DNA of 64,000 nucleotides from Actinomycetota bacterium. GTDB taxonomy: Bacteria; Actinomycetota; Actinomycetes; S36-B12; CAIYMF01. The translations under genes and the position numbers were made by a program. Location of the stretch: positions 62,001 to 126,000 of the forward strand of contig JAIUOK010000002.1 in assembly GCA_020161245.1 (NCBI GenBank), given 5' to 3'. Each line of letters starts with the position of its first letter. Positions within the stretch are counted from its first letter, which is position 1. Positions 25,501-34,191 of this stretch are shown here, piece by piece. Below the pieces are notes generated by a model. The model saw nothing but the letters and a program-made list of their open reading frames with translations, made no database searches and had not been told where the DNA came from.

Positions 25501-25822
25501 GGACCACCGAGGCGGCGAGCGTGCGCATCGCCGTGCGGACGCGGCTCGACAGCTCGCCGGCCGCCTTGGTGGTGAAGGTGAGCCCGAGCACCTGGTCGGG
25601 CCGCACCTGCCCGGTAGCCACGAGCCACACCACACGCGCGGTCATCACGGTGGTCTTGCCCGAGCCCGCGCCCGCCACCACGACGTAGGGCTCGAGCGGG
25701 GCGGTGATGGCCGCGATCTGCTCGTCGCTGAAGGGGGTGCGCAGCAGCGACGCGAGGTCGGCGACGCCGAAGCCGGGGACGGCGGTCAGCGGGCGCGCGG
25801 GCGGGGAGACGACGTCGCTCAC
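22580..25822 (-). CDS. adnB: AdnB subunit of the AdnAB helicase-nuclease
   Basis: 1080 residues. N-terminal UvrD-type motor: Walker A AGAGSGKT at 50-57, LLDEYQDTS (motif II), GDPLQAIYGWRGA and HRAKGLEWPVVVLP. C-terminal RecB-type nuclease: GRIDAVF at about 998 and VVDWKTSR with Asp-X-Lys at 1019-1021, so metal ligands are intact. AdnAB resects double-strand breaks in mycobacteria and relatives in place of RecBCD or AddAB; AdnB supplies the main ATP-driven motor. GTG 25822 overlaps the adnA stop (GTGA), so the subunits are coupled. The order matches Rv3202c-Rv3201c. Confidence 0.93.
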   Translation of the reverse strand: MSDVVSPPARPLTAVPGFGVADLASLLRTPFSDEQIAAITAPLEPYVVVAGAGSGKTTVMTARVVWLVATGQVRPDQVLGLTFTTKAAGELSSRVRTAMRTLAASVVREHDDDEDGEPSVATYHAFAGRLLAEHGLRIGVEPGSRLLTEAASYQLAHRVVTRTRRDLAPLGVAVQTLVEGVRSLDGELAEHCLDPQELRDHDLAFVAEVDALPKVPAGARDARICALQRIELSYLVDEYREARKRLDVVDFSDQMRFGAQLAEQCPEVGAALREQFRVVLLDEYQDTSVAQRRLLTGLFGGGHPVTAVGDPLQAIYGWRGASVANIDDFPEHFAPQPGRRAPVLPLAENRRSGVNILESANLVAQPLRALHPQVAPLVAANAAKGPGHVRLALHETYAQEIDWLADEIVAEIARGTEHSDIAVLARATADFPAVMHALADRGVAVEVRGVDGLLTVPEVVEVLSVLDVLHDSTANPSLVRLLSGPRWRIGHRDLALLGRRARQLVGGHAWDDDVDLEGQLDDAVGGADPADVVSLLDALDDPGDLPYGDDAVRRFAAVSAEIRQLRRHVGEPLADLVHRVITTTGLDVELAAAPELLALRRSEGLHAFVDLVAAFQDAEGETGVGAFLAWLRLAERYEKVPELDRPPSPGAVQLMTVHRAKGLEWPVVVLPSLTAGVFPSSKGRSRWTGSRATLPYPLRGDAASLPQLEGLVPASFKQFTADCRTHDEREERRLAYVAITRAERLLIASGSWWGPTQKKPRGASDYLDLLRQAALDGHGEVVAWAPKPEEDATNPVLDAAIEVDWPVVPDQPALERRRAAAAAVEAAMGATVDDLRAEHAELAGEMSEWSPLSGLAADDLETVLGWDDDIALLLEERRGERASTRTVAVPSSLSASALVELASDPDAYARRLARPVPQPPAPAARRGTRFHAWVEDHFGVRPLLEPDDLPGAADAEIDDDSDLVGLREAFLRTEWAARTPLAIEVPFSLVLGGRVVPGRIDAVFASIDDDGVTRYDVVDWKTSRTQTADPLQLAVYRVAYAETVGVPLDQVSAAFVYVRDGTTVRPADLPDRAELERLLA

Positions 25823-28800
25823 GGCAGCACCTCCCGGCCGGAGTCGCGGGCGGGGCAGGTGCGCGAGAGGGCGCAGAAACGGCACTGGTCGCCGGGCCGC
25901 GCCACGAAGCGCTCGGTGCGCACCCGGGAGTCGGCGTCGACGAGTGCGGCGTCGACCCAGGTCTCGCCCTCGGGCAGGCCGGGCTGGGCGGCGACCGTGG
26001 GGCCGCCCGAGGAGTCGATGCGCAGCAGCACGAGCTCGGCGCCCGCGACGACGACCGGCTCGCCGGGCTCGGGCAGGCCGGCCTTCTCGCGGACCTCGGT
26101 GTCGAGGCTGTCGAGCGCGCCTGCGCGGACGGCGGCCTGGTAGACCCCCAGCTGCGGGTGCTGCTCGAGATCGGCCGCGCTGGGCTTGGACTTCTGCGTC
26201 TTGAGGTCGGCCACGTGGACGGCGCCGTCGTCGTCGACCTCGACGCGGTCGAACGAGCCGCGCAGGCGGATGCCCGACTCCCCGTGGGGGAGCTCGACGT
26301 CGAAGGCGTGCTCGCTGGCCACGAACGTGCGCTCGGGCCGGCCGGAGTGCCACTCGAGGAAGCGCCGCAGCGCATCCGAGGCGGCCTGGCGCTCGACGGT
26401 GCTCTGCCACGCGGCCTCGAAGCCGAGCTCGCCCCAGACGCGGTCGACGTGCTCCTCGAGGACGTCGAGGTCGGCGGGAAGCTCGCCGCGCGCGACGTGG
26501 TCGGCGAGCACGTGGACGACCGAGCCGAAGCCGAGCGCGGTGGTGCGGGCCACGGTGGCCGACGACTCGTGCTCGAGGAACCAGCGCAGCGGGCAGGACG
26601 CGAGGCCGGAGAGCTGGCTGCCCGACAGCGCCAGCGCCTCGCCGACCGGCCGCACCGGCTGCTCGGACGACGTCGGCTCGAGCAGCCCCCACCACCGCTG
26701 GGGCGAGGCCGACGGGACGAGCGGCCGGCCGTCGTCGCCGACCGCGGAGGCCAGCGCCGCGAGCCGGCGGGCGGCGGCGGCGCGCAGCGGCGCCGGGCGG
26801 CCGGCGTCGACTGCCACCGAGCGCAGCTGGGCGACCAGACCCGACACCGACAGCGGTCGCGGCGGGCGGCCCACGATGTGGCGCACAGCCTCGTCGGACC
26901 CGGCGAGCTCGGCGAGGAAGCGCGACGGCTGGGGGCCGTCGTCGAGGGCGGAGCGCACCGCGGTGACGACGAGGCGCTCCTGCGCCCGCGTGGACGCGAC
27001 GTAGAAGAGGCGGCGCTCCTCAGCGAGCAGGGCGGAGGGGGGCGGAGCGTCGGCCAGGCCCGCCCGGTCGAGCCGGTCGGCCTGCAGCAGCGAGCCGCGG
27101 CGCCGCAGATCGGGCCAGGCACCGTCCTGCACCCCGGCCACGACCACGAAGCGCCACTGCAGGCCCTTGGACCGGTGGGCCGTCAGCAGCCGGACGGCCG
27201 GGCCGCGCACGCCGCGCTCGGCGAGGGTGTCGGCCGGGATCTCCTGCCCCTCGAGCTCGGCGAGGAAGTTGCCGACATCGCGGCCCCGGCCGCGGAACCT
27301 GTCGTCGGCGCGCTCGGCGGCGGCGAACAGCGCCAGCACAGCGTCGAGGTCGGCGTCGGCGCGGCGTCCGCCCTCGCCGCCGCGCAGCGCAGCCTGCTCG
27401 AGCCGGCGCGGCCAGCCCGAGCCGCCGCGCTGCTGGCAGCTGTGCCAGATCGCCCAGAGCGCCTCCTCCGCCCCGCCGTCGCGCAGCATGACGTCGCGCG
27501 CGGCCCGGACAGCACGGGCGACCCGGAGCACCGCGTCCTGTGCGTGGCGGGCACGGGCGTCCCGGCCGCGCGACGACGAGGAGACCGGCGGGAGCGTGTC
27601 CGGCAGCAGGACGTGGTCGACGAGCAGTCGGCGCAGCAGCGTGGCGCTCGCGGTCGGGCGGGCGCCGGGCTCGGCCTCGCGCTCGAGCCGCCGCAGCACC
27701 GCGCCGAGGCGCCGCAGGTCGCCGGGGTCGGCGTCGCCGAGCGGCGAGAGCAGCAGCTGGTGGGCGAGGACGTCGTCGACGGCGCCGGGGTCGACCTCGC
27801 CGGTGCGCTTGTCGGGCTTGAGGAGGTCGGCCGCGCGCAGCGCCGAGAGCAGCGGCACGAGCGCGGGCTCGTCGCGCAGGGGCACCTCGTCGGCTGCAAC
27901 CTCGACCGGCACGCCGGCGGCGAGCAGCGCGCGGCGCAGCGGCGGGATCGTGCGGCGGCCGGACCGCACGAGCACGGCCATGTCCGACCACGGCACGCCG
28001 CGCTCGAGGTGCTCGCGGCGCAGCAGGTCCGCGACGTGCGCGGCCTCGGCCTGCTCGCTGTCGAAGGTGACGACGTCGAGCACGCCGTCGCCGTAGGCCG
28101 GCGACTCGCACTCGGGCGCGCGGTGCGTCTTCACGACGGAGGCCGGCAGCGGCGCCAGGGACGTCGAGCGGAGGACCCGGCCCGCCGCCTCGCGCAGCAC
28201 CGGGCCGAACCGGCGGGTGCGCTGCAGCACCACGACCGGAGCGGGACCGCCGTCGGGAGCCCGCCAGCGGTCGCGGAAGCCGAGGATGCCGCCGATGTCG
28301 GCCCCGCGGAAGGCGTAGATCGACTGGTCGGGGTCGCCGACGACGACGAACGACGTGGCCGGGCCGACGAGGCCCTCGAGCAGCCGCACCTGCGCGGGGT
28401 CGGTGTCCTGGAACTCGTCGACGAGGACGACGCGGTACTGCGCGCGCAGCCGTGCCTGGACCTCGGGGTCGTGCACCAGCAGGGCGGCGCGGTGGACGAC
28501 CTCGGTGTAGTCGGTGACGCCCTCGGCGTCGAGGACGTCGAGGTACTCGCCGAGGAACTGCGACACCGCGTGCCAGGCCGGGCCGAGCGGGCCGGCCTGC
28601 GCGGCCGCCGCCTCGAGGTCCCACGGGTCGAGGCCGAGCGCGCGGGCGCGGGCGACGACGGCGCGCACCTCGGCGGCCAGTCCCCGCGTGCCGAGGGCGG
28701 CGGCGAGGTCCTGCGGCCAGGCGAGGCGGCCGTCGCCGACGGCGCCGGTGAGCAGCTCGCGCAGCCGCTGCTCCTGCTCGGGTCCTGACAGCAGCCGCAG

Positions 28801-29232
28801 CGGCTCGGCGAACGCCTCGGGGTCGGCGGCCTGGCGCACCAGCGCGTAGGCGAAGGAGTGGAAGGTGGTGACGGTGGGGATGACACCGCCGCCGAGCCGG
28901 GCCGTGACGCGCTCTCGCCACTCGATGGCCGCGCGCCGCCCGAAGGTCAGGCCCAGCACCTCGTCGGGGCGGACGGCGTCCGGGCCCTGCAGCCGGGCGA
29001 CCATGGCCTCGACGAGCGTGGTCGTCTTGCCCGTGCCCGGACCGGCCAGCACAAGCAGGGGGCCGGCGCCGTGGGCGAGGACCGACCGCTGCTCGTCGTC
29101 GAGCGGCGGGGCGGCCAGCGCCAGCGGCGGAGTGCGGTCGAGCACGAGCCGCGGCGCCTCGGGGGCTGCCGCACCCCCGCCCCGCTGCTCCTCGACCGCC
29201 GCTGCCATGGCGTCCATCCCATCACGCACCAC
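25819..29232 (-). CDS. adnA: AdnA subunit of the AdnAB helicase-nuclease
   Basis: 1137 residues. UvrD-like motor with Walker A LAGPGTGKT at 62-70, VDEFQDTDP, GDPDQSIYAFRGA and HRSKGLQWRFVVVAG, all apparently intact. The nuclease domain reads RGSFDRVEVD and VADLKTQK, framed by cysteines: one in LASCPLRWF and three in CRFCALSRTC at 1117, 1120 and 1126. That is the split 4Fe-4S ligand set of AddB-like nucleases. GTG 29232 is the longest start; ATG 29217 or 29208 could be used, with no strong ribosome-binding site. It is the first gene of the adnA-adnB unit and divergent from nothing; the ATL gene lies upstream on the same strand. Confidence 0.92.
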   Translation of the reverse strand: MVRDGMDAMAAAVEEQRGGGAAAPEAPRLVLDRTPPLALAAPPLDDEQRSVLAHGAGPLLVLAGPGTGKTTTLVEAMVARLQGPDAVRPDEVLGLTFGRRAAIEWRERVTARLGGGVIPTVTTFHSFAYALVRQAADPEAFAEPLRLLSGPEQEQRLRELLTGAVGDGRLAWPQDLAAALGTRGLAAEVRAVVARARALGLDPWDLEAAAAQAGPLGPAWHAVSQFLGEYLDVLDAEGVTDYTEVVHRAALLVHDPEVQARLRAQYRVVLVDEFQDTDPAQVRLLEGLVGPATSFVVVGDPDQSIYAFRGADIGGILGFRDRWRAPDGGPAPVVVLQRTRRFGPVLREAAGRVLRSTSLAPLPASVVKTHRAPECESPAYGDGVLDVVTFDSEQAEAAHVADLLRREHLERGVPWSDMAVLVRSGRRTIPPLRRALLAAGVPVEVAADEVPLRDEPALVPLLSALRAADLLKPDKRTGEVDPGAVDDVLAHQLLLSPLGDADPGDLRRLGAVLRRLEREAEPGARPTASATLLRRLLVDHVLLPDTLPPVSSSSRGRDARARHAQDAVLRVARAVRAARDVMLRDGGAEEALWAIWHSCQQRGGSGWPRRLEQAALRGGEGGRRADADLDAVLALFAAAERADDRFRGRGRDVGNFLAELEGQEIPADTLAERGVRGPAVRLLTAHRSKGLQWRFVVVAGVQDGAWPDLRRRGSLLQADRLDRAGLADAPPPSALLAEERRLFYVASTRAQERLVVTAVRSALDDGPQPSRFLAELAGSDEAVRHIVGRPPRPLSVSGLVAQLRSVAVDAGRPAPLRAAAARRLAALASAVGDDGRPLVPSASPQRWWGLLEPTSSEQPVRPVGEALALSGSQLSGLASCPLRWFLEHESSATVARTTALGFGSVVHVLADHVARGELPADLDVLEEHVDRVWGELGFEAAWQSTVERQAASDALRRFLEWHSGRPERTFVASEHAFDVELPHGESGIRLRGSFDRVEVDDDGAVHVADLKTQKSKPSAADLEQHPQLGVYQAAVRAGALDSLDTEVREKAGLPEPGEPVVVAGAELVLLRIDSSGGPTVAAQPGLPEGETWVDAALVDADSRVRTERFVARPGDQCRFCALSRTCPARDSGREVLP

Positions 29233-29259
29233 CGACGGCCGGCCGTGCGTGACGCGCGG

Positions 29260-29634
29260 TCAGGACGGGTCGGGCATCCAGCGGGCCGCACGCATATCGA
29301 CCCGGCTGCCGCGCAGCGGCGTGCCCTCCCTGCGGTGCCGCCGCAGCGCCTCGGCCTCGTGGCCGGCGGCGAGCCCTCCGTCGGCCTTCACCACCCGGTG
29401 CCAGGGCACGCCGGAGCCGAAGCGGGCCATCACCGTGCCCACCTGGCGCGGGCCGCCGCCCTGCTGCAGCGCGGCGGCGACGTCCCCGTAAGCCATCACG
29501 CGCCCCCTCGGGATGCGCGCGACAAGGTCGAGCACGGCCTCGGCGTACGGCGTCGGCAGACCTGCGGCCGGCATGTCGGAGGGGTCACGGCGCGTGCGCC
29601 CAGCGTCACGACGGGGCTGCGCGGGGGACGTCAC
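29260..29634 (-). CDS. Alkyltransferase-like (ATL) DNA-repair protein
   Basis: About 124 residues from GTG 29634 (AGGA 8 nt upstream); ATG 29574 gives 104 residues and starts closer to the conserved domain. The core has IPRGRVMAYGDVA, GPRQVG and VPWHRVVKADGGL. In methylguanine methyltransferases the motif is PCHRV. Here tryptophan replaces the acceptor cysteine, the hallmark of ATL proteins, which bind O6-alkylguanine and hand it to nucleotide excision repair. Its position next to adnA matches Rv3204. It fits the DNA-repair theme of adnAB and uvrD2. Confidence 0.9.
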   Translation of the reverse strand: MTSPAQPRRDAGRTRRDPSDMPAAGLPTPYAEAVLDLVARIPRGRVMAYGDVAAALQQGGGPRQVGTVMARFGSGVPWHRVVKADGGLAAGHEAEALRRHRREGTPLRGSRVDMRAARWMPDPS

Positions 29635-29692
29635 GCGGATCATCCTGCCCGCCTGCACCAACCGCGCCGCCCGGGATGCGACGATTCCACGC

Positions 29693-32260
29693 GTGCCCCC
29701 CGCGTCGAACCCTCCCGCCGGCACGCCGGAGGAGCAGCCCTCCGCGGGGCGCCTGAGCGATCCCGGCGCCGCCCTCGCCTCCGCGCCGGACGTCGTCGTC
29801 GCGTCCGAGGGCCGCCCGCCGCGCGGGGTCGACCCGCTGGCCGACCTCGTCCTCGCCGGCATCGACGACGGGCGCGAGCTCGACGACACCCACGGCACGG
29901 TCGTCATCGAGGACGGCGTCATCCCGCGCCGGGTCCGACGCCCGGTCGACCTCGTCCGGCTCTCGATCGCGCTGGTGGGCATCGCGGCCTTCGTCGCGGT
30001 GCCGTACTTCCTCACCGCGACCTCGACCGGCATCGAGCAGGACCTCTCGACGGTCAGCAGCAAGCTGCCCGGGTTCCTGGTGCTCGGCCTCAACATCGTG
30101 GGCGCGCTCGGCCTGCTCGCGCTCCCGGTCGCGGTGACGATCGATCTGCTGGTGCGCCGCCGCGGCCGCCAGCTGGTCGACGCGCTCGGGGCGCTGGTGG
30201 TCGGCACCGCGCTCGCCGTCCTCATCGCGGCCCTCGTGGCCCTCTACGGCTCCGAGCGGCTGCTGGTCGCGCTGACCGGCGCCGACCAGCCCACCGAGCG
30301 GTTCGTCCTCAACCCGCTCATCGTCGGCATCGTCGCGTTCATCACCGTGGCCCGGCTCGTCGGCCGCGGCCGGTGGGGCCTGTTCGCGATCGTCACGGTC
30401 GTGGCGATCTCGGTCGTGCCCGTCACCAGTGGCACCGCCGTCGTTGTCATCGGGCTGTCGCTGCTGCTGGGCTGGGCGATCGGGCTCGCGGCGCGCTACG
30501 CGCTGGGCACGCCCACCACGCGCCCGTCGGGCCTGCAGGTCGCCGATGCGCTCGAGCGCAGCGGCCTGGCCCTCACCCTCCTGCGCGCCGACCGCCACAC
30601 CGCGCGCGGCCGCCAGTACACCGCGTACACGCGCTCGGCCGAGCCGCTGCGCCTCGTCGTGTTCGACCGCGACCTCGAGGGCGCGGGCATCGGCGCGGCC
30701 GTGTGGCGCAACCTTCGCCTGCGGACCGACCCGGGATCCCCCAGCGGCTTCTCGATGCGCGCGCAGCTCGAGCACGCGGCCCTCATGTCGTACGCCGCCA
30801 CCAAGGCCGGGGCGCCCGTGCCGGCGCTGAGGCTCGCGAGCGAGGCCGGACCGGACTCGACGGTTCTGGCCTACCAGCTCATCAAGGGCCGCACCTGGGC
30901 CGACCTCGACGAGGGCTCGGTCTCCGACACCGACCTCGACGCCGCGATGTCCGCAGTGAAGCTCCTGCACGACGACCGCATCGCGCACCGCGCGCTCTCG
31001 CCGGAGCAGCTGATCCGCGCCGAGGACGGCACGACGTGGCTCGCGGGCGTGCAGCACGGCACGATCGCGATGGGCGACCTCGCCGAGCGCATCGATCTCG
31101 CGGAGATCCTCGCGACCGGCGCGCTCATGACCGACCCCGAGCGCTCGGTCGCCGCCGGCGCCAGGGTGTTCGGTCCCGACCGCATCGCCCGCGCCCTCCC
31201 CGCCCTGCAGACCGTGGCGCTGTCGGCGGAGACGCGCCGCCGGCTGCGCAAGGACAAGAAGCTGCTCGGCAGGGTGCGCGAGGAGCTCGTCAAACTGCGC
31301 CCGTCCGCTGCCGAGACCCCGCCGATCGAGCTGCGGCGCATCACGCCCCGCACACTGCTCACCGTCGTCGCCGGCACCATCGCCGGGTTCGTCCTGCTGG
31401 GCCAGCTCTCCGGCGTCGACCTCATCGGCACGATCCGCAACGCCAACCCGTGGTGGCTGCTGCTCGCGCTCGTGCTGTCGTTCCTCACGTTCGTCGGCGC
31501 CTCGCTCTCGCTGTCGGGCTTCGTGCCGGAGAAGCTCTCGCACGTGCGCACCTTCGCCGCGCAGCTCGCTGCGGCGTTCGCCACCCTGGTGTCGCCGCCC
31601 ACGGTCGGCGCCGTCGCGATCAACGTGCGCTACCTGCAGCGGTCCGGCCTGCACCCCGCGCTGGCCGCAGCGAGCGTCGGCGTCTCGCAGGTGTTCGCGT
31701 TCTTCCTGCACGTGTCCATGCTGTTCGTCGTCGGCATCATCGCCGGCACCAACACCTCGATCGACTTCACACCGCCGACCTGGGCGCTCTACGTGGTGGG
31801 CGCCGTCGTCGTCATCCTCGGCCTGCTGCTGCTGTTCGGCCCGGTACGCAAGATCCTCGTCGAGCGCGTGCGCCCGATCTTCAACGAGGTCGGCCCGCGG
31901 CTGGTCACCCTCACCCAGCAGCCGTGGAAGATCGTCGAGGGCATCGGCGGCATCCTGCTGCTGAACGCGGCCTTCGCCTTCTGCATGATCGCCTGCGTCG
32001 AGGCGTTCGACACCGGCCCGATGAACTACGCCGCCGTCGCGCTGGTCTACCTCGCCGGATCCACCCTGGGCCAGGCCGCGCCCACGCCCGGCGGCCTCGG
32101 CGCCGTCGAGGCGGCGTACGTCGCCGGTCTGACCCTCGCCGGCGTCGACAGCGGCGTCGCGGTGTCGGCCACGCTGCTGTTCCGCATCCTCACCTTCTGG
32201 CTGCCCACGCTGCCGGGCTACTGGTCGTTCAACTGGCTGCAGCGCGTCGGCTCGCTGTAG
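29693..32260 (+). CDS. Large flippase-like membrane protein with internal pseudokinase domain
   Basis: 855 residues. Architecture: disordered tail (1-80), about six helices (85-275), a cytoplasmic APH/RIO-kinase-like domain (about 285-540), then a C-terminal multi-helix block (560-855) of the lysylphosphatidylglycerol-synthase membrane family, with the typical TPGGLGAVEAAYVAGL near the end. The kinase-like part has IAHRALSPEQLI where HRD would be and WLAGVQHG where DFG would be, so both catalytic Asp residues are missing; it is probably a ligand-binding pseudokinase. No lysyl-transferase domain is present. Lipid or lipid-linked-sugar translocation is the likely role. GTG 29693 may be leaderless. 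Divergent from the ATL gene. Confidence 0.82.
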   Translation: MPPASNPPAGTPEEQPSAGRLSDPGAALASAPDVVVASEGRPPRGVDPLADLVLAGIDDGRELDDTHGTVVIEDGVIPRRVRRPVDLVRLSIALVGIAAFVAVPYFLTATSTGIEQDLSTVSSKLPGFLVLGLNIVGALGLLALPVAVTIDLLVRRRGRQLVDALGALVVGTALAVLIAALVALYGSERLLVALTGADQPTERFVLNPLIVGIVAFITVARLVGRGRWGLFAIVTVVAISVVPVTSGTAVVVIGLSLLLGWAIGLAARYALGTPTTRPSGLQVADALERSGLALTLLRADRHTARGRQYTAYTRSAEPLRLVVFDRDLEGAGIGAAVWRNLRLRTDPGSPSGFSMRAQLEHAALMSYAATKAGAPVPALRLASEAGPDSTVLAYQLIKGRTWADLDEGSVSDTDLDAAMSAVKLLHDDRIAHRALSPEQLIRAEDGTTWLAGVQHGTIAMGDLAERIDLAEILATGALMTDPERSVAAGARVFGPDRIARALPALQTVALSAETRRRLRKDKKLLGRVREELVKLRPSAAETPPIELRRITPRTLLTVVAGTIAGFVLLGQLSGVDLIGTIRNANPWWLLLALVLSFLTFVGASLSLSGFVPEKLSHVRTFAAQLAAAFATLVSPPTVGAVAINVRYLQRSGLHPALAAASVGVSQVFAFFLHVSMLFVVGIIAGTNTSIDFTPPTWALYVVGAVVVILGLLLLFGPVRKILVERVRPIFNEVGPRLVTLTQQPWKIVEGIGGILLLNAAFAFCMIACVEAFDTGPMNYAAVALVYLAGSTLGQAAPTPGGLGAVEAAYVAGLTLAGVDSGVAVSATLLFRILTFWLPTLPGYWSFNWLQRVGSL

Positions 32261-32310
32261 CGATCGCGCTCCGCCGCGCGGGATCCCACCGTGGGGTGGA
32301 CGATGCGGGG

Positions 32311-32790
32311 ATGGCCACCCGCGACTACGCGACCGATGCGATCACCGTCCACTGGGACAGCGAGGTCTGCCAGCACTCGGGGATCTGCGCCCGCACGCTC
32401 CCGGCGGTGTTCCGGCCGCGCGAGAAGCCGTGGATCGTCCTGTCGGAGGCCAGCGCCGACGAGGTGGCCTCGACGGTGGCGCTGTGCCCGAGCGGCGCGC
32501 TGCGCTACACCCGCACGTCGCGATCCGCGGTCGACGACGCCGGCTCCGACCCCTTCGACGCCCCGCCGCCGGCCGAGCTGTCCGCGGACGCGGTGACGAT
32601 CACGGTGCACCGCAACGGGCCCTACGAGGTCCGCGGCCCCTCGCACGTCGTGGGGTCGGACGGAGGCTCCCTGCGCGACAGCTCGCGCGTGGTCTACCTG
32701 TGCCGCTGCGGCGGATCGGGCACCAAGCCGTTCTGCGACGGCAGCCACAACCGCAACGGCTTCTCCGATGAAGGCCTCGGCCCGGCCTGA
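32311..32790 (+). CDS. Fusion of a mono-cluster 4Fe-4S-type domain and a CDGSH iron-sulfur domain
   Basis: 159 residues. N-terminal half: CQHSGICARTLPAVF and ALCPSGALRYTR, the Fer4_19-type mono-cluster motif (the Cys set appears reduced relative to full ferredoxins). C-terminal half: CRCGGSGTKPFCDGSH, the CX1CX8CX3H ligand set of a 2Fe-2S CDGSH domain. Both would bind redox clusters, so it is a likely soluble electron-transfer or cluster-transfer protein; the partner is unknown. ATG 32311 comes 6 nt after GACGAT, so the transcript may be leaderless. It follows the flippase-like gene by 50 nt and ends before a terminator. Confidence 0.85.
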   Translation: MATRDYATDAITVHWDSEVCQHSGICARTLPAVFRPREKPWIVLSEASADEVASTVALCPSGALRYTRTSRSAVDDAGSDPFDAPPPAELSADAVTITVHRNGPYEVRGPSHVVGSDGGSLRDSSRVVYLCRCGGSGTKPFCDGSHNRNGFSDEGLGPA

Positions 32791-32807
32791 GCGGACCCAG
32801 ACGCGAC

Positions 32808-32840
32808 GAGGCCCCGGTCCCTCCAGGTGACCGGGGCCTC
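32808..32840. terminator. Bidirectional terminator
   Basis: A perfect 12-bp stem (32808-32819 with 32829-32840), 9-nt loop, between the convergent CDGSH-fusion gene and moeZ. Confidence 0.75.
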
Positions 32841-32850
32841 GCGCGGCGCG

Positions 32851-34023
32851 TCAGTAGGTGGGCTTGTCGGGCTCGATCTGGTTGACCCAGGCGAGGACGC
32901 CTCCGCCGACGTGGACGGCGTCGGAGAACCCGGCGCCCTTGACGACCGCCAGCACCTCGGCGGAGCGGCCGCCGACCTTGCAGTGGAGCACGATCGGCTT
33001 GTCAGACGGGAGCGACTCGAGCGCCTTGCCGGAGAGGAACTCGCCCTTGGGGATGAGGACAGCGCCGGGGATGCTGACGATGTCCCACTCGTTGGGCTCG
33101 CGGACGTCGATGAGCACGAAGTCGCGCTCGCCGGCCTCGCGCTCGTCGAGCATCTCCTTGAGCTGCTTGACCGAGATCGTCGAGTCGATGACGGCGTCGG
33201 CGGCCTCCTCGGAGATCGCGCCGCAGAAGGCGTCGTAGTCGATGAGGCCGGTGATCTTCTCCGCGTTCGGGTCCTTGCGGATCTTCACCGTGCGGTAGCT
33301 CATCTCGAGGGCGTCGTAGATCATCAGCCGGCCGAGCAGCGGGTCGCCGATGCCGGTGATGAGCTTGATCGCCTCGGTGACCATGACCGAGCCGATCGAC
33401 GCGCACAGCACACCGAGCACACCGCCCTCGGCGCACGAGGGAACCATGCCGGGGGGCGGGGGCTCCGGGTAGAGGTCGCGGTAGTTGGGGCCGTGCTCGT
33501 CCCAGAACACCGAGACCTGGCCCTCGAAGCGGTAGATCGAGCCCCACACGTAGGGCTTGCCGAGCAGCACCGCGGCGTCGTTGACCATGTACCGCGTGGC
33601 GAAGTTGTCGGTGCCGTCGACGATGAGGTCGTAGCCGCTGAAGATGTCGAGCACGTTGTCGTTGTCGAGCCGCGTGTCGTGGACGATCACGTTCACGAGC
33701 GGGTTGACCTCGAGCACGGAGTCGCGCGCGGACTCGGCCTTGGGCCGGCCGATGTCGCTCTGGCCGTGGATGATCTGGCGCTGCAGGTTCGACTCGTCGA
33801 CGACGTCGAACTCGACGATGCCGAGGGTGCCGACCCCGGCTGCAGCCAGGTAGAGCAGCGCCGGGCTGCCGAGACCGCCGGCGCCCACGCAGAGCACCTT
33901 GGCGTTCTTGAGTCGCTTCTGACCGACCATCCCGACGTCCGGGATGATGATGTGGCGGCTGTAGCGGCGGACCTCGTCGACGGTCAGCTCGGCGGCCGGC
34001 TCCACGAGCGGCGGCAGGGACAC
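32851..34023 (-). CDS. moeZ: Adenylyltransferase/sulfurtransferase MoeZ (E1-like plus rhodanese)
   Basis: 390 residues. An E1-like domain (VGAGGLGSPALLYLAAAGVG nucleotide fold; DGTDNFATRYMVND) activates the C-terminus of small sulfur carriers. A C-terminal rhodanese domain (about 285-390) carries active-site HCKVGGRSA, with cysteine accepting sulfur. MoeZ supplies sulfur to MoaD-, CysO- and ThiS-like carriers for molybdopterin, cysteine and thio-metabolites. GTG 34023 lies 5 nt after GGAG. The position agrees with Rv3206c. No partner carrier gene is adjacent, as usual for this multipurpose enzyme. Confidence 0.93.
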   Translation of the reverse strand: MSLPPLVEPAAELTVDEVRRYSRHIIIPDVGMVGQKRLKNAKVLCVGAGGLGSPALLYLAAAGVGTLGIVEFDVVDESNLQRQIIHGQSDIGRPKAESARDSVLEVNPLVNVIVHDTRLDNDNVLDIFSGYDLIVDGTDNFATRYMVNDAAVLLGKPYVWGSIYRFEGQVSVFWDEHGPNYRDLYPEPPPPGMVPSCAEGGVLGVLCASIGSVMVTEAIKLITGIGDPLLGRLMIYDALEMSYRTVKIRKDPNAEKITGLIDYDAFCGAISEEAADAVIDSTISVKQLKEMLDEREAGERDFVLIDVREPNEWDIVSIPGAVLIPKGEFLSGKALESLPSDKPIVLHCKVGGRSAEVLAVVKGAGFSDAVHVGGGVLAWVNQIEPDKPTY

Positions 34024-34191
34024 GGTCTCTCCTCATCGGACGGGCATGCCGCGGCCGGTCAGGGGCGCGGCGTCTGCGCGGGTCAACGGTGCCACGCGCC
34101 CGTCTGTTCCCGGGACGCGGGTCCGCCAGCCGAGACGCCTCCTGCAAGGGTCCGGCGATTCGCCCACCCGCACGCCCTCGGCAGCGACGAT

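Noticed and set aside
28858-32790. 1310-codon plus-strand open frame
   Set aside because: It mirrors adnA and the flippase-like gene in another frame with arginine/proline-rich translation. Only its end (32311-32790) is a gene.
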